In this document: in pieces, positions 49,628 to 60,706 of the stretch | Numbering within the stretch: position 1 is the stretch's first letter | How the letters are laid out: each line of letters opens with the position of its first letter | Assembly (NCBI GenBank): GCA_001414345.1 | Contig: LLCB01000079.1 | Span: 1 to 64,000 of the forward strand | Reading direction: 5' to 3' | DNA length: 64,000 bases | From: Hymenoscyphus infarciens | Taxonomy: Eukaryota > Ascomycota > Leotiomycetes > Helotiales > Helotiaceae | Notes under the pieces: generated by a model | Database searches by the model: none | The model's input: only the letters and a program-made list of their open reading frames with translations | Told to the model about the DNA's origin: nothing | Program-made: the position numbers and the translations under genes

Positions 49628-50721
49628 CCGACGTTTCTTCTTTTCCTTCTAAATATTCCATGAGCGGCGGCGCCTTGTTTCCCCTCTCTCCACCAGTTTC
49701 TGAATATTTTATGTCCGTACTCCGTACACTGTCACTGACCATAGGTATCTACTATCTACCGAGGAAATCTGGTAAGTATCTGGGACGTTACTTGCCCTGC
49801 GTTTCCTCGTCGGCGCCGTGTACTGTAGCTACTTCCACTTCGTCCTCTGGTCGCCGCACAAGACTGAAACCCCGGGCACTTTTACAATCTCCTCAATCCC
49901 CTCCCTCCACCTCGACTCCATCCACCTCGACTCCATCACCAGATTCACCACACCGCACCGCACCGCATCCATCCATCCCCGTCTCTCTCTCGTGTCTCGG
50001 CTCTCGTTGATTTGGTTGTCGTCTCCTCCTTCGTTGTGGTTGATGCACGCCCGGTCTTCAGTCTCCTCTCCAGTCACCCTCCGAGCCTCCCTCCTCATCA
50101 GCCTCTCTCGACGCTTTCTCCGACTCCACTCTTCACCATTCTCACCACTCACCCGTCCACCCTCGAGTCCCTTGATTTATTCACTGGCCCACCGCTTGCA
50201 TAGTATCTCTCCTCGTCCTCTCCTCGTTCTCTCCTCGGCCTTGCTAGGTCCAGGGTTCTTTGTTCATCATTTTGTTGCGTCTCGTCAAGAAGCGAACCTG
50301 GGAGCTTTGGGAGGGAACTGTCGTCTTTGTCTCCACGTAACGTGGGAGAGACAACAGGACAATTTCGGCCAGATTGGGGACAGACACTTCCATCTACCGG
50401 CAGATCAGATAAAATCTGCACAGGCACTAGTAGGCTGCCAATACCATCTTAGTCAACTATAGCCCCCGTTCTAACACCCTTAGCTCCTGCCTAGTCGTTT
50501 TGTCTTGCGCCCACCCACCTGTCCTATTCCCACATTCCCACATTATTCCCCTCCTACGCAGTGCAGTGTAGTGGCTACTCCCTGGTCAACTAAGCAACTA
50601 AGCAACCAAGCAACTACCTAGGTCCTGGAACTAGTCAATCAACCACCAGGTAGCCCCAGCCTAGCCCGTCCGCAAAAAATATCCTCTTCTAGCTTGGAGG
50701 GATACCTACCTACCTAGGTAG

Positions 50722-53218
50722 ATGGCGACGGTGACTGCAGCTGCCGCAATTCCCCATTCGCAGTCACCCTCAACAGTGGAAGCAGCAGCAACCCATCATC
50801 ATCATCATCCTCATCCTCATCCTCAAATACCGATACCCATACCCACCACCACCAACCATCTGAACTCTGTGACGTCCAATCCAACCTCCCACCTGCACCA
50901 CCACGCTCCTCCGCCGCCATACCCCCAAACCCACTCCCACTCCCAATCCCAACCTTCATCCCAGTCTCCCACCCAGACCCAAGCACAAACTCAAACCTTA
51001 GCATCCACCCAGTCCACGACCAGCAACCCGGACCATTCGTCACTTCCCTCCTCAGAACCAACGACGTCCGCTGCCGCTGCCTCCCTCGTGCCGTCCCCCA
51101 ATACCGTCAAGGCGCTACGAGCCAACTACAAACATCGTCAGTCAGTCTTGTCAACCAGTTCTTCAAAAAACCGACCATCACTATTCAACCTGGCAGCGAC
51201 ATTGGCTCGCGACAAGACGAGCAGTGCCATTGCGAGTTTATCAGAGCCCTCACTCTTGGGAAATCGAAAGTCGTCCAGTAGTTTATATCTCGCCGCCCAC
51301 AGCTCACCCACCTCACCTTGGACCCAACCTTCGAGTTCTGTCCCAGAAACGAGCGAGTCGACTTCCACCAACACGAGTCCTCCATCGACGGCCTCACTCT
51401 CCCGAAGCCCAACGAATCACTCGAACTCGACCCAGCAACAGCAGCAGAGCTTGCTTGAGACGAATCCTCCATCTCAGGCCTACTCGAATACTTCCACCGA
51501 CACTCCTGCACCAATTGCATTTGTGCCGGCGGCCAACTCTAACAACAAAATGCACCAAACATCCTCGCGCTTGTTGCGCATGACGGCAGATGATAGGCCA
51601 TTTACCAGGGTAAGATCGGATTGTTCTTTTTGTACAAAGGCAGAAAAGCTAACGTTTGGTAAAGGACTTCAAAGATCTCTTTGCAACGTTGGTGGTCAGC
51701 CTACCGCTAGCACCACATCGTGTGCGTCTAACTAGGATAGAACATTCATTCCTCTCAGAAGAAGCTATCAACAATCTCGGCTCCTTGAAATTTTCACAGT
51801 CGAATCGAATGCCTGACCCAAAAGACCCATCTCGAATCGTAACTACAACCACCACCACAACCTTCTCAATGGCTAGGGAAATGGCACGATCTGTATGTCA
51901 GCGTTTTCTAGAAGCAAGATTCATTGAATCGGCCGATGGCAAGCAAGCGAGGGACTTTAACATGAAGGGTTCAGTCTGGCAGTTGACACCCAAGGGCATA
52001 CATGTTCTGGAGAGATTTTGTTCCAAAAATGGCATTCAGCAGAAGCATGTCACAGAACTTGTTAATTCCACGAGAAACACAATGCAGCTAGTGATTCTTG
52101 AAAGAGATTCTGCGACAGACAAATTATCCTCTGATCGCAGTACTATCGAGGTCATCTTTCGCCGATTCGTTGGTCAAAATGGCCCCAACGTGAAGAGCAG
52201 CACTAGCTCGGCTGATTCAGAGTCACTGAGCGAATACAAAGACGGAATTGCAGGTGTGAGAATGGCCAATGAACGTAAGGTCGGAAACCCGCCAAAGACT
52301 CTGTACCATACTTTTACTGGCAAGGCTGCAACAGATTGGTTGATGGATTGCTGCACAACTGTGGACCGCCGAGAGACGGTCGAGATTGCAACCTTGTTCT
52401 TGGAGCAGGATTTGATTTGGTGTGTTCAGATTGACAGAAACTCTTCCCAACAAGAGAGAGACAAGGATACTAAATTTCAGCCCACAAAGAACGCCATCTA
52501 CCAACTCTCATCAAAGGGTAAGGAGGTTCTCAGCATGACTCCCAGAGACCGCACATCAGAGAGTGTGGAAGTGGGCGCTCCCGTGGCAAGGCCTGGTGTG
52601 TCTCGGGACTCCAACACACAAAAACTGGATAAGATTTTGAATGATGCTGCATTGAGATTACTATTCCGAGAAAACCTACGGGACACTCACTGTGAAGAGA
52701 ATCTGTCCTTCTATATTGATGTTGATGAGTTCCTCAATCATTGCCGCAGCGCCATAAAAGCCAGTTCACCCGGCAGAAGTGGCAAGTCATCGGGCGCTGA
52801 ATCCAACCTCGATTCAGTCAAGGAAACCATGGCATCGGCTTATGGAATATACAACGCATTCTTGGCTCCAGGCTCACCATGTGAGCTGAATATCGACCAT
52901 TTACTCCGAAACCAGTTGGCCACCCGGATGACCAAAGCAGTCGGACAGGATGGCGCGATGATTGACAGTCTCAAGGAGGTCACCAAGTTATTTGAGGAAG
53001 CCCAAATTTCCGTTTTCAAACTCATGGCGAGTGTAAGTTGAACCACCACCAGTGCAAATGCCCATTACTAATCCATGATACAGGATTCCGTTCCAAAATT
53101 CATGAAGAGTGCGAAATACGAACAAACTCTCAAGAACTATGATTTCGACTCCCTTTCCAGCAGATTTCATAACAGCATGAACCTCCCTGAACGAAGCATG
53201 AGCCGATCAAACCGATGA
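50722..53218 (+). CDS. flbA: RGS protein of the FlbA/Sst2 type (DEP-DEP-RGS)
   Basis: Three exons (50722-51609, 51665-53032, 53084-53218) encode 796 residues. Residues 1-~280 are disordered, rich in Ser, Thr, Pro and Gln with an early poly-His/Pro-His run. The first DEP-like region (about 300-415) includes MAREMARSVCQRFLEARFIE and GSVWQLTPKGIHVLERF. The second DEP (about 510-600) has LYHTFTGKAATDWLMDCCTT. The RGS domain (about 640-780) starts KILNDAALRLLFRENLRDTH and contains ENLSFYIDVDEFL; its last part, KFMKSAKYEQTLKNYDFDS, is in the final exon. FlbA-type proteins accelerate GTP hydrolysis on the Galpha FadA/Gpa, ending vegetative-growth signalling and allowing conidiation. The long C/T-rich leader suggests translational or complex transcriptional control. 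Confidence 0.92.
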
Positions 53219-54294
53219 TATTAGTACGATCTGACATGCACACCATAAAAGAAAGCTTTTCCCCTTCATACATCAATTACCCTTTAGACGACCTGTACGT
53301 CAATCTCAACTAGCGTTGGGCACCCGAGATTAGGGGAGCCCGCGGTAACTGGAGACCTTGTGTTTTAGCGACTGCATAGATTCCCCACATCATTTCGGCA
53401 TTGAGACTCCAGCGACTTAATGGCTTCAATGCCCATAGCTGTGGCTTGATACCCTGCATTTTGGCGGTTTGATACGGCCAATATTTGTGCGTTGTGTACA
53501 TTGCATTTTTGGCGTTGCGGTCTTCATGAATTAGAAAGAAATACTGCTTCATCGGCGGGTTTCAGGCACCTGAGATGGAACAACTTGGCTTGGAACGGCG
53601 GGAATAAAAAAGGCCCGGGACATGTGTGCATCTATAAAAAAAAAGCGACGTTGCCTCGGGCGGTGAAGATCACGAGGGTAATTAAAAACAACCACATCCC
53701 ATAGAAAATCATCAAAATCCATTGACCCTTGCCATATTTCTCGCACCTCCTATAGGAATGCACCTCATTTCATATTGTCTTGTCTACAGCTTTCCCAAAC
53801 TCAGCCCACCTTCTTGCCAAGAAAGTCTTCTTAAATGGAGGAGCTCTCGCCTCTATCTTTCACCCAATGGAAGATGTTGGCTTTTGATGCAGAATGTGGA
53901 GTGCATTCTCCATCGTTGAATTACCAATTGAAGATGCGTTTTTGCTCAACCTGCATTCATTCCTCGGTTAGCAAACCACAACAACAGCTTATTTTGAGAT
54001 GAAGAAATGCGCCCGAAGAACGCTGCTGCCGATCTATGTAAGAATCAGGTGCATTCTCATTTTGGTTGTTGACCTTGTGATCGTGTTCCCAAGGGAGGGA
54101 ACCGTCTTTCTTTAAAGCCTCTTCCTCGCTCATGTATCTCCGGTCCTTCAACAGCACAGCAGAGCACCGCAACGCTTTCAAGCTTCTTGTTCCTCAGTCC
54201 ACTCGTTTTGAATAAGTCTTTGACTATTACACACTCTTTTTTTTTGGATTTTCACCAACATATCAATACTCTTTATTTTAATTTTGCCGGCAAG
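53219..54294. other. Intergenic between RGS gene and wall-protein gene
   Basis: RGS 3' UTR on the left, wall-protein promoter and leader on the right (T-rich tract at 54238-54246). No gene recognised. Confidence 0.5.
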
Positions 54295-55856
54295 ATGAAG
54301 TTCACTTCGGTTGCTGCCATGGCTATGGCCGCCTCGACAGTTGTTGCCCTTCCAGGTTATCCGGCTCCTGATGGTCCCCCAGGCTTAATCCTCCCAAACC
54401 CAGGCAGCTATGGCGGGGGTAAGAAACCAGGGAATGGTGAAGGCATTGGACTCACTGGACCTGACGGACAGGGAATCAGACTTGGTCCGGGAGGACCAAA
54501 GGTTAACCCACCACCCGGTCATGATGGGCCAGGACACGATGGACCTGGACATGACGGCCCGGGACATGGACATGGAGATGGCGACGACGATGATGATGAT
54601 GATTCTCCAGGACATGGTGGTCCAGGTGGTTACCCAGGAGGAGGAGATCATGGTGGCTCCCCGGGAGGAGGAGACCATGGTGGCTATCCAGGAGGAGGAG
54701 ACCATGGTGGCTCCCCGGGAGGAGGAGATCATGGTGGCTATCCAGGAGGAGGAGACCATGGTGGCTACCCAGGAGGAGGAGACCATGGTGGCTCCCCGGG
54801 AGGAGGAGATCATGGTGGCTCCCCGGGAGGAGGAGACCATGGTGGCTATCCAGGAGGAGGAGATCATGGTGGCTCCCCGGGAGGAGGAGACCATGGTGGC
54901 TATCCGGGAGGAGGAGATCATGGTGGCTCCCCGGGAGGAGGAGACCATGGTGGTTACCCAGGAGGAGACGACGGAGGAGAGAATGGTGGCACATGGGTCG
55001 ACAACAGCTCAAACCGTGTTCTCAGCCCAGACGACTATTCTCGAACCAAGAGTCCTGATGTTGGAAATGACAACGGAAACGGGAATGGCAACGGAAACGG
55101 CGCTGAGGTCAATGTTACTCAAAGCAACAACCAGGAAGTCAAGCAGAAGCAAGAGAACAACCAAACCCAGAACAACTCTCAAATTCAACAGGCCAACCCA
55201 AACATCAATATCAACAATGTCAACAACATTGGTGATATCTCTGGTCCTGACGGCAAACCCGGAAAACCTGGCAACCACTCTTGGACTCCTGATTACACTC
55301 ACCACTGGGTCGAAGTTGTCAAGGAGTTGACGACTGTTTGTGATGAAGCTACAACCATCCACCAGAATGGAAAAGATTATCCAGCCACCAAGGGTCAAAC
55401 GATCACCATTGACAACTGCCCATGTACTATCACCAAGGTATGAATCCAAATTTGTAGTTTTCCGAGTAAATGCAAAACTAATCACTTCCACAGACTGAGC
55501 CGAAGAAGCAAACTGCTACCCCAGTCACCTCGTGGGTCACTGCCTGCGACGAGGCCAAGCCTACCAAGGCACCTTGCAATGAGTGCGAGAAGCCCAAGAA
55601 TGAGGAGCCTACGAAGGAGGAGCCTACGAAGGAAGAGCCTAAAAAGGAAGAGCCCAAGAAGGAAAATCCTACAACACCTGCCGGACCAGCTTCACCACCA
55701 TCAAACAATGCCCCAGCAGCACCACCAGCAGCAAAGAGCCCATTTACACCAGCCTCCACGACTGCTGCTCAAGCCGCCGAGTTCACTGGTGCTGCTTCTC
55801 TCAACAAGGTTGGAAAACTCATCGGAGCTATGGCTGGCTTGGTTGTCTTCCTATAA
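54295..55856 (+). CDS. GPI-anchored cell-wall protein with Gly/Pro/His/Asp tandem repeats
   Basis: Two exons (54295-55437, 55494-55856) encode 501 residues. It begins with a signal peptide (MKFTSVAAMAMAAS...) and ends with a GPI-type signal: small residues, then a hydrophobic terminus KLIGAMAGLVVFL. In order: a Gly/Pro-rich region, PGHDGPGHDGP units, an Asp run, twelve copies of the nonapeptide G(Y/S)PGGGDHG, then an Asn/Gln-rich stretch with VNVTQSNNQEV and NPNININNVNNIG. A globular piece with TTVCDEATTIHQNGKDYPAT and DNCPCTITK follows, resembling the C-terminal module of fungal wall proteins of the CCW12/CCG-6 kind. Last come Glu/Lys/Pro repeats (EEPTKEEPTKEEPKKEEP) and a Pro/Ala linker. 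The frame is fixed by the signal peptide, the consensus intron and the GPI end. Role inferred: covalently attached wall glycoprotein. Confidence 0.85.
54628..54978 (+). repeat. 27-bp coding minisatellite, 12 full units plus one degenerate unit
   Basis: Each 27-bp unit encodes GYPGGGDHG or GSPGGGDHG. The order of the variable residue is Y S Y S Y Y S S Y S Y S, followed by a decayed unit GYPGGDDGG. The units are nearly identical, with only synonymous GAT/GAC, CCA/CCC/CCG and TAC/TAT changes beyond the Tyr/Ser switch, implying recent expansion or homogenisation. The repeat is open in several other frames on both strands, which explains the long shadow frames there. Confidence 0.93.
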
Positions 55857-57700
55857 CCAGTTTCCTTTTTCCCTTTTCATCTCGAGGTTGTGCGTTGCAT
55901 GTAATGGTAGATAAAACAAAATCATGGTGGCACAAGAGCCCTCTGAGACAAATTTTAGCTGGTGGGAATAGAAAAAGGGGGATGACTTCTGGGGGTTCTT
56001 CATTTTTTATGTGCTTGCATTCGATGGATATATAGCCTTGCCTTGGCTGGGGTGGGAGGCTGGGGGTAGTTTGTGGGTACTTGGTGTGCTTTTATCCCAG
56101 GGATGGTGTGGGGTAGAGAGTATTGATATTTAGTTTTTGAATTTATGTTCTTTTTTTCTTACCTTGACTTTCAATGTAGGACGACAAGTGATTGTATGCA
56201 TATAATTATTCTCAAGGTCAACTTGAGAAATCGTGCAGTGTTGAAACCTGGATCTCGAATTGGAAGTTTTGTTTCGGCGTGAGATGCTCACTGGACGCTC
56301 ATTGGTGAAAAATTGCAACTTTTGTAAGCTCTGTGGTGCGTCTTATATCTCAAAAGTCAGCCAGGTTCCTATGTAAAAATCTTCAATTCCCAACAGCACA
56401 CACGTTTCCGCGCTATGTGTTTCGACAGTCTCAGGGTTGCCCCCATGAGAATTCCCAACCACAGTCTAGACCACATTTTTGACATCAATCTGGCTAGAAA
56501 ATAAATTCCATGGTTACGCACGGCACATTGGAAGGTACATGCTCCTGTGTCCAGAGAACATGGCGACCGTTGGGGAATGCTGAGATGTGGATCAACGTTG
56601 TTAGAGGTTACTGATGACTGACTATTCAAAGACAGGCCACTTTCACAACTGCAATGACTGAAAGTCTTGTCGCGCTCTATCTATTTTAACCTATTGGGAA
56701 CACAGAGTGTAGATTGTGTGGGTGGCCGACCGCCTTTCCCACTAAAGTTGAAGGTTGGATGGTCGAAACGACGGAAAAAATTGTTCAAACTGACGGGGTT
56801 TACCTTATACTCTAGCTACCTAGTGCGGGTATGGTGGGTCCGGAGGGAAGAGGAAAAAAAGCTATTTGAGGTTGGCGTCAAGCTGGGTAAGGCAAAACCA
56901 TTGAAGACGAAGGCGCCCCGCTTACTCCATGCATGACCATCGTAGAGTACCTAGCTGCCCAACCTTTTCTCCATGAATCCACCCCTCGACTTCGACCTAT
57001 GTTCTTCGTTAAGCGAACTGCCCAAACACAACACAACGATGCGCAAAAGTAGTCAACTCTGGTCAAATTACCCCGTGTACCTACTTTCTCACAACACGAG
57101 AAAACGCCCATTAGCGTTCGTCCTCCCCCTCCACGTCGAACATGGTTTTTAAAACGAACAAGATTCGTCGGGGTGGGTTTGAAGATTGACGGGATGGAAC
57201 GATTGAACGATTTTGTATGCCGTGTAAGCATATGAACATAGTTTTTGTTAGTACTTTCAAGCTAATGGAGCTCTCCATACTCAGGAGAGCGGTCTCGAAA
57301 AGTAGAAGTTGGCTATTTACTTCTCAATCGCGTCACAAAAAATCCCGACTTCCTTGACGATGACTCGTTGAGCTCAATACTAAAGCAACTTCTTATATTA
57401 TTGATGAGGAATTCATGTCACATAATGGCGTGAGTTCCTTTAAAATCTTAGTATGCTATGTATTGATATTGGTTGTATCCCAAAATGAATCTCTTTCGAA
57501 TATTTACACTGTGTAGGCTCAAGCGACAATTCCTGCCCATGTGTAGGTTTCTATCTATATGTCATTTCAACACCTCGACTTCCCAATAACTGAATCCAAA
57601 ATCATCCAGTCCAGCCAGCCAATCCTTAAATTCCCCAGCTTTTCTTATCACAATGAGAGTAAAGTAAATGAAGTCAACACCCTTCCTTGAGAATTGACGG
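55857..57700. other. Intergenic, no gene recognised
   Basis: This holds the wall-protein 3' UTR and then low-information DNA. Open frames 56369-56629, 56667-56936 and 56878-57231 have no recognisable domain. Confidence 0.5.
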
Positions 57701-59774
57701 TCAAAGCCAATTTTTCAAACTCCTAAATAGAAGCTCAGAGTTGGGGTTGTCAACTTTCTGCCACTGCGAAGAGAAATTGGGTGGTCTGCACTCTCCGTTC
57801 TTGAACTGGAGTAACTATGAACGATAAACTCTCAACGTCGCCATTGATTCGGAAGAAACGAAGAAACACTTTCCTACATCTGCCGGGGCATGCATGCCTA
57901 CCTCCTCCAAAGTGGATCATTTTCGAACTGGTGGTTGTAAACTGGTGTTTATTTTCCTCTAGATCAGATTGTTCTCTCATCTTGTAAAAATGAAGGCCAT
58001 CAAAAACTTCTAGATTCTAGTAAACTTCCGGGCCGGATGGGATTGCCATGCTGGCACCAAAAGCCCATATACCTGGTCTCAAATAGGTCCCATCTAATTG
58101 AGTGATCGGTTTAAGTACGTTTGGTTGACAAGCAACTGGAAAAAAATTCAGCGAGGTGGATAAAAATCTTACGAATTGCAGCTGGAGAATATCTTTGAAC
58201 TTCTTTCATGAAGCTATCCATTTTCTTCAGCCTAAACATGCCATCGAGAGTCCAGACTCCACCAGATTCTCTGGGAACTTACAATGTCTCTCGACGTTGG
58301 AATGTATTCTGGGAAAGCTGCAAGGTCGAGTAGACAATTGACAACAAACTGGCTCGTTGTGTGAAGTGATGCGGCCCCCAGTCTAAGCTGCAAGATTGCT
58401 TGATATCGATAATTGCGTTTGTCGCGAGCGGGCAAGTTTTCTCTAAACCACTGAAACCTACAGTAATAGACACTTAGGTTCTCCTTGACATGACAGTGAT
58501 TTTTTTTTATAGGGAATTCAGTATGCTTGGGGTCAGGGGTGAAAAGGAGGCTTCTGTCATGAGACCATTTCAAAGAAAAATACCGACATCGATAGCCGTG
58601 TTGTTTAAGCCAATAAACCCAAGTTTCATCTCGTCTAACTCCCATTGCTTGATTATGGGGGTCAAAAATTTCTCGGCGTTCCTATTCGCCGAATCTCGAA
58701 GTCTGTTCACTTGTTTAGAATTTGTGTAAAGTAGAGTCGGACAATTGAAGGGTTCTCCAAGAAGAGTAAGGTTAATTAAAAAAATCAAACTCCTGAATCT
58801 CTTCGAAATTTAGGGAATATACAGGACTTCTTTGGAAGAAAGGTTTTATGAAACGACTAAAATAACGGAGGATATGACTTACTTGTTGTGCTTGTAGACC
58901 TTCCATAGGTCTGGGACAAAGTACCCAGCAAAGAATCGAGTGCAAGGATGGTATTCCTTAAGCTTAGAGGCAGCCTTAAATGCGTCTCGAGAATAGTTGC
59001 AACTGATCTTGAGCCCCTCGGGAATTCTAGTGTAAGGAGCACCGAGGAAGGCTCCTCCGACACTTCGACAATCAACTGTGTGGCTACAGGTAGGTGTCTG
59101 ACTGAAGTCCAATCTACTCGGGGACGGCATAAGTAGAAAAGTCAGCCATAACTGTTAACCTGTGGATGATGGGAGAAGCTCTGGGAAGGCGATCGCTAAT
59201 TCTTCAACCACCTCGAAGTAAACATTGACTGTAACCGAGATTAGCAATTGATATACGGCTTCCACAAGATGACTTACGCATGTGCTTATTTAAGTCGACC
59301 TTGACAGTGTGAGCCAGAAGACCAGGCTTTTGTGGTAAGAAGAAGTGAGTGTAACGATCTTGCATAAGGTCAAACAACGCAGTTGTCAACTTGTCCTTGA
59401 GCATCATTTTCAACTCCTGGACATACATGGGTTGGAGAACAATTTGATCGCCTTCGGTTGTCCAGACCTGGAACTGAAACTTGTGCACTCTGAGGCTTAG
59501 CTTCATTTACTACAGAACATGTTATACAACTTACTCTAATATAACCTCCCATGAGAAGATTGGCAGAATCGTTCATCCATCTCTCTTTCGCCGCAGCCAT
59601 TTCGCCTTTGCCGAAATAGAAGGGTATGGTAAATATAATATTGTTCTTCTGGTACAGCAACAACAGGGTAAAACCAAGGATAATCAGTGCAAAAGCAAGG
59701 ATAAAATTTTGGTGCAGAAGCAGATGATGGCAGGCCCAGATCGCAGAGACGAGGAATCCTTTGGAATTACCCAC
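57701..59774 (-). pseudogene. Broken full-length cytochrome P450 pseudogene
   Basis: Pieces of a microsomal P450 lie in the right order and strand with most introns still recognisable (exons about 59774-59535, 59473-59278, 59228-59160, 59113-58883, 58702-58588, 58450-58173, 58135-57701). Visible parts: membrane anchor ILAFALIILGFTLLLLYQ, FQVWTTEGDQIVL, I-helix region LRLGAASLHTTSQ, K-helix MDSFMKEVQRYSP, and heme loop FGGGRHACPGR (57879-57911) with its Cys codon at 57888-57890. Lesions: no in-frame ATG before the anchor, a frameshift near 59055, a frameshift near 58275, an in-frame TAG at 58017-58019, and at least one shift or insertion between 57800 and 57880, just after the heme loop. The HTT I-helix and HACPGR loop resemble fungal P450s of the ent-kaurene-oxidase-like kind, but I cannot assign a CYP family or substrate. 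No partner biosynthetic genes are nearby. Confidence 0.85.
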
Positions 59775-60706
59775 GATGGCAATTATTTAGCAGGTGTTTC
59801 TTCTGAATGATTTAAAGATGATAGTTTATTTGCCAGCGTGTCGACGACACACACGACTGAGGTTGACGAAGGCCGGAAAGTTTTGAAGTCAAGCTAAGTC
59901 AAGCCAAATTCATATAGATAGACGAGCTAGCGTTAGCGGGAATCACCGCCATGGTGCAGGACACACGGTTTATTGCTGCAACACAGCTGGGTGGATGAAC
60001 TTCCCAAGATTTCCAGTGAAGCAAGAAGCAGCCAGGAGGGAAAGCAATGGCAACTTCCAGTGAAAGGTCGTTAGTGCTCCAGCAGAACGAAAGTAGAACC
60101 GGGATGGATAGCAACATAGTGTGGCTGAGAAGTGGAAGACTACCGGAGTAGCGGCTTAGGAGATGCTTCAAAGAGTTCCGATTGATAAGGAAATTTTCCG
60201 GCCGGGCGCCAATTTGAAATCATGTAGCCATTTTTGTCCTTCCTACAGGTAAGAAGGAGAAGACACACCGGGCGTCTTTCTTCCCATAAGACATGAGGTA
60301 CTAAGCCAAATATGGAACAGTGGATGAATTCTCTCTATGCACCTTTCAGCTATCACTGCCCGAGACGGTCTAGAACACCGGAGAGTTTGTTTGGGTTTCT
60401 GATTCTTCGACCCTCTTGGAAATTATAGAACTGATCAAAGTGGGTATACCCACAGTATAGCAAAAGAAGAAGAAGAATGAAGTGAATCTTCAAGGTATAA
60501 ATTTGTTTACCCGATAATTGATTGCCGACTTGGGAAAAGCAAAATATTGGATCAATGACAGAACAAAAAAGAGAAGACCTTGAAATCCACTTTCCCGCGC
60601 AAAACCCATGTTTTCCAGAACTAGTTGTTCATAGAGCAAATAAGTTGGAATCGACGGAACTTTTAAGGTCCATCCCTCGAGATTTCAGGCACGCCAGTGA
60701 TTGCAA
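59775..60706. other. Intergenic between P450 pseudogene and zinc chaperone
   Basis: This holds the former promoter of the P450 and the 3' UTR of the zinc chaperone. The open frame 59899-60171 (minus) starts at a TTG and shows no domain. Confidence 0.5.

Larger units (their letters stand above)
42641..50721. other. 8 kb gene-poor stretch, no gene recognised
   Basis: No open frame here carries a recognisable domain; the largest on either strand are 45318-45716 and 49818-50462. The right ~1.3 kb is C/T-rich with CCTACCTACCTAGGTA next to the RGS start and is probably a long leader and promoter for that gene, with several upstream ATGs. Short repeats inside are listed separately. Confidence 0.5.

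Noticed and set aside
54628..54978. CRISPR-like regular repeat
   Set aside because: The repeats are directly adjacent with no spacers and encode a protein; the DNA is fungal.
54385..55330. Long open frames on both strands overlapping the wall-protein gene (about 170-300 codons)
   Set aside because: They exist because the 27-bp unit is a multiple of three and lacks stops in several frames. Only the Gly/Pro frame has a signal peptide, an intron and a GPI end.
58155..58275. Treating GTAAGT at ~58285 as a real intron to rescue the P450 frame
   Set aside because: The only intron it could form would remove the conserved segment before the K-helix; other lesions remain in any case, so a frameshift is the simpler reading.
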